From NCBI GenBank assembly GCA_003520315.1, contig DOVA01000239.1:1-15851 (forward strand): a stretch of 15,851 nt of DNA. Reading direction: 5' to 3'. The position numbers and the translations under genes are program-made. Numbering within the stretch: the stretch's first letter is position 1; the number at the start of each line of letters is the position of its first letter. The notes under the pieces are model-generated. The model worked only from the letters and a program-made list of their open reading frames with translations. It ran no database searches and was not told where the DNA came from. Positions 7,481 to 13,960 of the stretch are shown piece by piece. This stretch comes from Rikenellaceae bacterium (lineage in GTDB: Bacteria; Bacteroidota; Bacteroidia; Bacteroidales; UBA932).

Positions 7481-9133
7481 ATGAAAAATTTATTTACTAA
7501 AATAGTAATATTGTCTCTGGGAGTTACTCTTTTGGCATCATGCTCAGATTACCTGGAACGTGGTTCAAAAGTTAAGTTCACTGATGACAATTATTGGACA
7601 AGTGAAAGCAATGTAAAAACTTTTGCTTGGGGATTTTATGATCGTTTTTTGGGGTACGGCAACGCTACTTCTACAAATGGGGACTTTTATTGCACAACTT
7701 TTTCTGATGACCAGGCGCTACACTCAGGAATTAATATATTTCCTACAGCTGCACCAGCATCCAGCACAGATTGGAACAATGCATATATTTACATAAGAAA
7801 AGCCAATCTTCTGCTTGAAAGAGTGGATAAGGTACCAATGGCTGATGAGGCAAAGAATCATTATAAGGGTATTGCAAGATTTTTCCGTGCATTCGAATAT
7901 GCAAATTTGATAAAACGTTTCGGGGATGTGCCATATATCGACAAGTTTCTTGATCAGTCACAGACAGATTTAATTTATACTCCTAGAACAGCCAGAAACA
8001 CAGTTGTTGACAACATTATAGCTGATCTTCAATTTGCCGCACAGAATATCCGCACAAAAGCAGCTGCTGAAGCCAATACTGTAAACAGAGACGTTGCCAA
8101 TGCTTTTCTCTCGAGAGTGGCTTTGTATGAAGGCTCCATTGCCAAGTATCACAATAATGATTTGACAAGAGCCAATGCTCTCTTTACAATAGCAAAGAAT
8201 GCTGCAAATGCTGTAATGTCTCAGAACTACAAACTCAGCACAAACTATAAGGATATTTATACCAGCATCTCTCTTGCTGCCAATACCGAAGTGATTTTGT
8301 ATAAATACTATGTTAAGGGTACTTTTATGCATTGTTTGACAGCATATTTAAATTCTACAACTCCGATCAGCGGGCCTACCAAAGATCTTGTTGAGTCTTA
8401 TCTGTGCAAGGATGGCAAGCCTATTGGTACAAGCACACAATATCAAGGAGATGTAGACATCAACAATGTTCTTGCCAACAGAGATACCCGTCTTGCTGAT
8501 ATGATAGGCAATGTTCTTGCCTACAAGGGAAACCCTGTAGGGGGATTGATTTCATCAACTGGGTATCTGGTTAAGAAATTCAATAATCCTTCTATCACAG
8601 GCAATGATCTGACTCAGATAAACATGAATTATACAAATGCTCCTATCTTTTGGCTTGCAGAAGTTTATCTTAATTATGCAGAAGCAGCTGCCGAACTGGG
8701 AACCATAACTCAGGCAGATGTTGATAATACGATTAACAAATTGCGTGCAAGGGGAGGGGTTGCTTCTTTCAATATTGCAAACATTCCTTCAGACCCAAAG
8801 AAAGATGCAAGTGTTAGTGCGTTGCTTTGGGAAATAAGAAGAGAGAGAAGAATAGAGTTAGCTTTAGACGGATTCCGTACTTGGGATCTCCGCAGATGGA
8901 AAAAGCTTTCTTATCTTGATCCGGCAGTAAAGCCCGACATATTTAAAGGTGCAAAAGTTCCGGCACAGACAACAGGTCTGCTTGTAGACGCAAATATGTA
9001 TATTGTTCCGTACAGCAATATTTCTTTAAGAATTGTGACTGAGCCTAAACATTATCTTGACCCTATTCCTACAGGAGTAAAAAATCTGTATGACCTGCAA
9101 GGTGTAGATTTTCCTCAGAATCCAGGTTGGTAA
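7481..9133 (+). CDS. SusD/RagB-class outer-membrane lipoprotein (set 2)
   Basis: A complete 550-aa lipoprotein, the substrate-binding partner of the preceding SusC (12-base gap). The type II signal peptide ends at Cys21 (TLLASC), followed by SDYLERGS. An N-terminal SusD-like_3 part carries YIRKANLLLERVDKVP and GIARFFRAFEYANLIKRFGD then VPYI (130-153). The C-terminal SusD_RagB part carries RDTRLADMIG, NAPIFWLAEVYLNYAEAAAE then LG (387-407), the strongly conserved IRRERRIELALDGFRTWDLR then RW (452-473), and YLDPIP ... QGVDFPQNPGW at the very end (527-550). Length and ends match the family. This is the RagB-type branch, distinct from the SusD_2 proteins of sets 1 and 3. The only other gene in the operon is the SusC; no accessory lipoprotein follows, because a terminator comes 23 bases after the stop. 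Confidence 0.96.
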   Translation: MKNLFTKIVILSLGVTLLASCSDYLERGSKVKFTDDNYWTSESNVKTFAWGFYDRFLGYGNATSTNGDFYCTTFSDDQALHSGINIFPTAAPASSTDWNNAYIYIRKANLLLERVDKVPMADEAKNHYKGIARFFRAFEYANLIKRFGDVPYIDKFLDQSQTDLIYTPRTARNTVVDNIIADLQFAAQNIRTKAAAEANTVNRDVANAFLSRVALYEGSIAKYHNNDLTRANALFTIAKNAANAVMSQNYKLSTNYKDIYTSISLAANTEVILYKYYVKGTFMHCLTAYLNSTTPISGPTKDLVESYLCKDGKPIGTSTQYQGDVDINNVLANRDTRLADMIGNVLAYKGNPVGGLISSTGYLVKKFNNPSITGNDLTQINMNYTNAPIFWLAEVYLNYAEAAAELGTITQADVDNTINKLRARGGVASFNIANIPSDPKKDASVSALLWEIRRERRIELALDGFRTWDLRRWKKLSYLDPAVKPDIFKGAKVPAQTTGLLVDANMYIVPYSNISLRIVTEPKHYLDPIPTGVKNLYDLQGVDFPQNPGW

Positions 9134-9156
9134 CTTGTTTTACAAAACAAAAATTA

Positions 9157-9188
9157 GAGGGCGCCTTCAACGGTGCCCTCTTTTTTTT
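9157..9188 (+). terminator. Strong intrinsic terminator after the second SusC/SusD pair
   Basis: GAGGGCGCC (9157-9165) pairs with GGTGCCCTC (9172-9180): nine pairs with one G-U, a 6-base loop TTCAAC and a run of eight T. An A-rich stretch on the left gives weak bidirectional character, but no gene lies on the other strand. Confidence 0.92.
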
Positions 9189-9195
9189 AACTTTG
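9188..9195 (+). promoter_or_regulatory. Candidate -7 element for the aminopeptidase gene
   Basis: TAACTTTG exactly matches the Bacteroidota -7 consensus TAnnTTTG and starts on the last T of the preceding terminator's T-run. Transcription would begin near 9202 with a leader of about 28 bases. The -33 position falls inside the terminator hairpin and shows no TTTG, so support is only partial. Confidence 0.38.
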
Positions 9196-9230
9196 TTAAA
9201 ATTGATTATTAACAATATAAAACTAATGTT

Positions 9231-10622
9231 ATGTTCGAAAAAAATGTGTATATCAGACGCAGAGAGGCTCTTATGAAGAGTATGAAATCGGGTATTCTTT
9301 TGTTGCTCGGCAATTCGGAGGTTGGTTGTAATTATCCTTCAAATACATATCCTTTCAGGCAAGATTCATCATTTCTTTATTTCTTTGGTTTGGATGAGCC
9401 GGATCTCGCTGCAGTTATAGATTTAGAGAGTGGAGATGAGATTATATTTGGCAATGACGTGTCAATGGATGACATCATTTGGATGGGGCCTCAGCCTAAA
9501 ATGTCCGACAAGGCTTTGCTGGCAGGTGTTAATAAAGTAATGACTTATGAATCACTGCAGAATTATCTTATTAATGCTGCCAAATCAGGGAGAAGAATCC
9601 ACTATCTCCCTCCATACAGAGACGCTAATAAAATCTATTTAAATTCAGTTCTTGGAATACCTTTTTCCGAGCTAAAATCAAAAGCTTCGGTTGAGTTCAT
9701 CAAAGCTGTTGTCGCGCTTCGAGAGATAAAAAAGAAAGAAGAAATAAGGGAGATGGAAGAGGCGTCAAATATAGGTTATACCATGCATTATACTGCCATG
9801 AAAATGCTCAAGGCAGGGATGGTGGAACAAGAGTTAGTGGGAGTAATGGAAGGAATAGCACACTCACAAGGGCCAATGACATCTTTTCCTACGATTTTGT
9901 CACAAAACGGAGAAACTCTTCACAATCACACACATCATCAGGTTCTTACAAATGGAAGATTACTTGTCATAGATGCAGGTGCCGAGAATAAGTTGCATTA
10001 TGCATCTGATTTTACAAGAACACTTCCTGTCTCAGGCAAGTTTACTCAGCAGCAGCGAGACATTTATACCATCGTATCTCAAGCAAATTCTCTTGCAATA
10101 AGTCTTGTGAGGCCCGGGATAACATATATGGAAGTTCATAAGGCTGCTATAAGGCTCATTGCTCAGGGATTGAAAAATCTTGGTTTGATGAAAGGAGATG
10201 TTGACGAAGCTGTCACTCAGGGAGCTGTAGCTTTATTTATGCCTCATGGATTGGGGCATCAACTTGGTTTGGATGTTCATGATATGGAAGATCTTGGAGA
10301 AGATTATGTTGGCTATGATGATAATATTCAGCGTTCAAAACAGTTTGGGCTCGCATCTCTAAGAATGGGCAAGGAGTTAAGACCGGGGCATATTATTACT
10401 GTTGAACCGGGATGTTATTTTATCCCCGCGCTTATTGACAAATGGAGAGAGGAAGGCAAGTACAGGGAGTTTATTAATTATGACGCTCTTAAACCATATT
10501 ATAAGTTTGGAGGTATAAGACTGGAGGATAATGTGCTCGTGACAGACAAATCATGTCGACTTTTAGGTTCTTCCAGACTGCCAATTACACCTGAGGAGGT
10601 TGAAACATCAATGGAAGCTTAA
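9231..10622 (+). CDS. pepP: Xaa-Pro aminopeptidase (aminopeptidase P, peptidase M24B), cytoplasmic
   Basis: This 463-aa metallopeptidase should remove the N-terminal residue from peptides whose second residue is proline, using two metal ions (usually manganese). An N-terminal AMP_N (creatinase-like) domain spans about 1-160 (SNTYPFRQDSSFLYFFGLDE, 37-56), and the pita-bread catalytic domain about 165-450. All five metal ligands are visible: D248 (VIDAGAE), D260 (YASDFTR), H343 (MPHGLGHQLGLDVHD), E392 (TVEPGCYF) and E432 (IRLEDN). Conserved active-site histidines H231, H339 and H350 are also present. There is no signal peptide or lipobox, so the enzyme is cytoplasmic. The gene follows a terminator and a -7-like element, so it has its own transcription unit. 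I see no terminator between it and the third SusC 142 bases on, so read-through is possible. It is most simply a housekeeping peptide-turnover enzyme; a link to the flanking transporters is inference. Confidence 0.96.
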   Translation: MFEKNVYIRRREALMKSMKSGILLLLGNSEVGCNYPSNTYPFRQDSSFLYFFGLDEPDLAAVIDLESGDEIIFGNDVSMDDIIWMGPQPKMSDKALLAGVNKVMTYESLQNYLINAAKSGRRIHYLPPYRDANKIYLNSVLGIPFSELKSKASVEFIKAVVALREIKKKEEIREMEEASNIGYTMHYTAMKMLKAGMVEQELVGVMEGIAHSQGPMTSFPTILSQNGETLHNHTHHQVLTNGRLLVIDAGAENKLHYASDFTRTLPVSGKFTQQQRDIYTIVSQANSLAISLVRPGITYMEVHKAAIRLIAQGLKNLGLMKGDVDEAVTQGAVALFMPHGLGHQLGLDVHDMEDLGEDYVGYDDNIQRSKQFGLASLRMGKELRPGHIITVEPGCYFIPALIDKWREEGKYREFINYDALKPYYKFGGIRLEDNVLVTDKSCRLLGSSRLPITPEEVETSMEA

Positions 10623-10764
10623 AAATTATTTTATGTATTACTATTTATAATATGAGGCAGATGCAAGGTTGGCAAGCAAAATTTTCAATTTTTGTTAAGG
10701 TATTTTCATAATTAGTGTTAAATTTACAAGCACTTATTTACAATTAAACTTAAATATTAATTTC

Positions 10765-13700
10765 ATGTATGTTTCACATCAATTTACTGTATGGTGCAAG
10801 CAATTTGCGCTAGCGGTTATTATGGTGCTTGTATCAAGTACTATTTTTGCTCAAAACATCAGAGTTACAGGAAAGGTGGTAGACAATTCTGGCCAACCAG
10901 CCATAGGTGTCTCAGTTTTGATTGAGGGAACCAAGACAGGCGTTGCCACAGACCTTGAAGGTAATTTTTCAATTGAAGCTCCTGCAAATGGTGTTCTGAT
11001 ATTCTCTGCTATCGGTATGGAAGATCAACGTATCGAGATTCAGGGAAGAAGGGTCATAAATGTGACCATGAAGGAATCGGCTCAGATATTGGAAGAGCTG
11101 GTAGTTACTGCATTAGGCATCAAGAAGGAGAAAAAGGCCTTGGGGTATGCTGTACAGGATATTAAAAGTGATGAAATACTTAAAAACAAACAGACTAATG
11201 TAATTAATTCCCTAGCAGGGAAAGTTGCTGGCGTAAATGTCACACAATCAGGTGGCTCTGCTGGCGTAGGTTCAACAATCATTATACGTGGAGGCAACTC
11301 TGCAAGTGAATCACGTGATAACCAGCCACTTTTTGTTGTCGATGGTGTAATTTATGATAACTCGACAGTAAATTCCGGAAACTCATTGACCGATGGTGTT
11401 ACAAGGAATGCTACATCTTTTGGCAATCGTGTAATGGATATAAATCCCGAGGACATAGAGAATGTGTCAATACTTAAGGGAGCTGCATCCACAGCACTTT
11501 ATGGTTCACGTGCAGCAGATGGTGTTGTTGTTATTACAACCAAAAAAGGTACTGAGGGGACAACTAAAGTAAACTTCAGCTCTAAGTTTTCATATTCTTG
11601 GGTAGGAAAAACCCCGGAACTTCAGGGTGTTTATGGGAGAGGTTATTACAATCAGATAGGAGTATTCAGTGACTACACCACAAACTCCTGGGGAGATGTA
11701 ATTACCGGTCCGGTGTATGATAACGTTGGCGAATTCTTCCAAGGGGGCACTGTTTATGACAATAATGTAAGTGTGTCCGGTGGTTCGAGCAAGGGAAGTT
11801 TCTTTCTTTCAGCATCCAATTTTGATCAGGAGGGAGTTATTCCTAAAACAGGTTTCTACAAGACAACATTCCGTTTCAATGGCGAGCAGAAATATGGTAA
11901 ACTTACCGTAGGCGCGAATGCCTCATATGCAGTTGCCAACACTCTTAAGACACTTACAGCTGCAGGTCTTTATAACGGTGGTGGAAACGGAACTATGACT
12001 GCTGTTTATGGTTGGCCTCGCAGTGATGATATGAAGCATTATCTCAATGAGGATGGAACTAAATACAGAATGTTTGAAGGCCTTCAGCAGCTTGCAGATG
12101 ATGTCGAAAACCCTTACTGGATTATCAATAGAAACAGACTCACAGACTATAATAACCGTTTCACAGGATCTGTAAATGCAGCTCTCAATGTAGTAGATTG
12201 GTTTAATATTACCTATCGCTTAGGGTATGATAATTATGATAACGGGTCCTATACTTATATTGCTCCTGGCGGTGCTGTCCTGGAGAAATATCAAAAAGGT
12301 CGTCTCAACAAGAGCAATGGTAAATATAACTACTTGTCATCAAATTTGATGCTTAATTTCCAGAAGAGTTTCAATGATTTTGATTTTGGTCTTTTGCTTG
12401 GTCAAGCTATAGAAGACACTAAGAGATCCACATGGACACATTGGGGATATGATTTTAAAACCCCAGGTACTATCAGTTTTGCGAATATAATTGATCTAAA
12501 CAAGTTTTTCACTGAGAGTAATATGAATAAACGTATGGTCAGTGTTTTTGGAGAATTTAGAGCCAATTACAAAAACATTGCCTATTTAACTGTGACTGGT
12601 CGTAACGACTGGTCATCAACTCTTCCAAAGGAAAACAGATCTTATTTTTACCCTTCTGTTTCAGGTAGTTTCCTGTTTACTGAGTTAATACCTAAAAATG
12701 ATATTCTTTCTTATGGAAAGCTTCGTCTTTCATGGGCTCAAGTTGGTAAGGATGCTGACGCATATGCTACCAACACTTATCTTTGGCCATCTCAAACAGT
12801 CAGTGGTGAATTTGTTGGAACTGGTAATAACTGGACTGGAGGTGGTCCTAATTTAAAACCTGAGATTCAGACATCCTATGAGATAGGTACAGAGCTTAGA
12901 TTTCTAAAGGGCAGGTTAGGTCTTGATTTCACATATTATAACAGTGAAACTAAAAACCAGCTTGCAGCCCCTCGTCTTTGCCAGTCAACAGGCTATATAT
13001 TCCTCACTCTAAATAGTGGTTCTGTGAAAAATAAGGGTATGGAGCTATCAATAAATGCTACTCCAATTGATAAAAAGGATTTTACATGGGATGTAACTCT
13101 TAATCTTTCCGGTAACCGTGGCAAACTTGGAGATTTTCTTCCTGGAGTAGGTTTGTTTTACGTAACCGATGTTCAGATAGGAGGTGTTAAGGCTGCTTCT
13201 ATTCCAAATGGCGGCTATTTCCTTGGTATGACCGGAGATTACTGGATAAGAGAAAAGGACGCTGACGGCAAGGAAATCCCAGGTGGAAGGTATGTAATTG
13301 ATGAAGCTACAGGACTCTATACCACAACTAAAGTCACTACTAATATTGTGGGTAACAGGGAACCTAAGGTTATTGGAGGTTTGAATAACAGTTTCCGTTA
13401 TAAGAATCTGGATTTTTCATTCCTTCTCGATATAAGGATAGGTGGTGATATCTATAATGGTACTGAGTACTACACTACAATGAAGGGTTTAAGTAAAAGG
13501 ACTCTCCAGCGTGATGCCGTAACTGTTTCCGGTGTAGGAAAAACTTCCGGTCAACCGTTAAGCTATACTTATGAGCGTGGCCAAAACTACGTTGTTAACA
13601 ATGCAACCTATTCAGGAGCCTATATGATACAGCAATACTGGTCAAGTTACTGCGATAATTCATATAATTTTATTACAGACACAAACTGGTTAAGACTTCG

Positions 13701-13935
13701 TTCTATCTCACTCACATATGATTTTACAAGCATGTTCAAGAAAGATGGTTTTATAAAAGGTCTTTCTGCAAACGTATCAGGCAACAACCTGTTTGTATGG
13801 ACTAACTACAAAGGGATGGACCCGGAAGTAAGTGTTTCAGGATCCGGGACAGGAGGTTCAGGTTCAATGGGTATTGATTACTGTGGTGTGCCTTCGACTA
13901 GGAACGTGACATTTGGCATCAATTTAACATTTTAA
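10765..13935 (+). CDS. SusC/RagA-type TonB-dependent outer-membrane transporter (set 3)
   Basis: A complete 1056-aa transporter with a signal peptide to about A29 (STIFA|QN, Gln at +1). The N-terminal extension (31-104) aligns without gaps to that of set 2, the TonB-box-like ELVVTALG sits at 111-118, and the plug carries LAGKVAGVNVTQSGG (150-164), FVVDGVIYDNS (190-200) and NPEDIENVSILKGAASTALY (227-246) then GSRAADGVVVITTKKG. The barrel ends in FGINLTF, as in set 1, with FVWTNYKGMDPEVSVSGSGT before it. It is paired with the SusD starting 25 bases after the stop. ATG 10765 is the only start giving a full signal peptide. Upstream, 10623-10764 is AT-rich with only a weak promoter-like pair (TTTG 10691-10694 and TAAATTTA 10719-10726, spaced 24 rather than about 20). 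Function is TonB-driven import of an unknown ligand. It is a paralogue of the partial set 1 SusC. Confidence 0.97.
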   Translation: MYVSHQFTVWCKQFALAVIMVLVSSTIFAQNIRVTGKVVDNSGQPAIGVSVLIEGTKTGVATDLEGNFSIEAPANGVLIFSAIGMEDQRIEIQGRRVINVTMKESAQILEELVVTALGIKKEKKALGYAVQDIKSDEILKNKQTNVINSLAGKVAGVNVTQSGGSAGVGSTIIIRGGNSASESRDNQPLFVVDGVIYDNSTVNSGNSLTDGVTRNATSFGNRVMDINPEDIENVSILKGAASTALYGSRAADGVVVITTKKGTEGTTKVNFSSKFSYSWVGKTPELQGVYGRGYYNQIGVFSDYTTNSWGDVITGPVYDNVGEFFQGGTVYDNNVSVSGGSSKGSFFLSASNFDQEGVIPKTGFYKTTFRFNGEQKYGKLTVGANASYAVANTLKTLTAAGLYNGGGNGTMTAVYGWPRSDDMKHYLNEDGTKYRMFEGLQQLADDVENPYWIINRNRLTDYNNRFTGSVNAALNVVDWFNITYRLGYDNYDNGSYTYIAPGGAVLEKYQKGRLNKSNGKYNYLSSNLMLNFQKSFNDFDFGLLLGQAIEDTKRSTWTHWGYDFKTPGTISFANIIDLNKFFTESNMNKRMVSVFGEFRANYKNIAYLTVTGRNDWSSTLPKENRSYFYPSVSGSFLFTELIPKNDILSYGKLRLSWAQVGKDADAYATNTYLWPSQTVSGEFVGTGNNWTGGGPNLKPEIQTSYEIGTELRFLKGRLGLDFTYYNSETKNQLAAPRLCQSTGYIFLTLNSGSVKNKGMELSINATPIDKKDFTWDVTLNLSGNRGKLGDFLPGVGLFYVTDVQIGGVKAASIPNGGYFLGMTGDYWIREKDADGKEIPGGRYVIDEATGLYTTTKVTTNIVGNREPKVIGGLNNSFRYKNLDFSFLLDIRIGGDIYNGTEYYTTMKGLSKRTLQRDAVTVSGVGKTSGQPLSYTYERGQNYVVNNATYSGAYMIQQYWSSYCDNSYNFITDTNWLRLRSISLTYDFTSMFKKDGFIKGLSANVSGNNLFVWTNYKGMDPEVSVSGSGTGGSGSMGIDYCGVPSTRNVTFGINLTF

Positions 13936-13948
13936 TTAACAGATTTAG

Positions 13949-13953
13949 AAAGG
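13949..13953 (+). promoter_or_regulatory. Shine-Dalgarno-like site choosing the second ATG of the third SusD gene
   Basis: AAAGG ends 7 bases before ATG 13961 and only 1 base before the in-frame ATG 13955. This favours 13961 and gives a conventional MKN... lipoprotein signal peptide. Confidence 0.5.
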
Positions 13954-13960
13954 TATGATT

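Noticed and set aside
7970..8332. A 120-codon minus-strand reading frame
   Set aside because: It is antisense to conserved SusD/RagB sequence and has no recognisable domain or start signal.
10677..10694. Imperfect AT-only hairpin (CAAAATT-TTC-AATTTTTG) between pepP and the third SusC
   Set aside because: It has a bulge, almost no G-C pairs and no following T-run, so it is too weak for a terminator and likely chance in AT-rich DNA.
10691..10726. Possible promoter for the third SusC (TTTG 10691-10694, TAAATTTA 10719-10726)
   Set aside because: The -7 match lacks the final G and the spacing is 24 bases, longer than the usual 19-21, so I did not list it as a feature.
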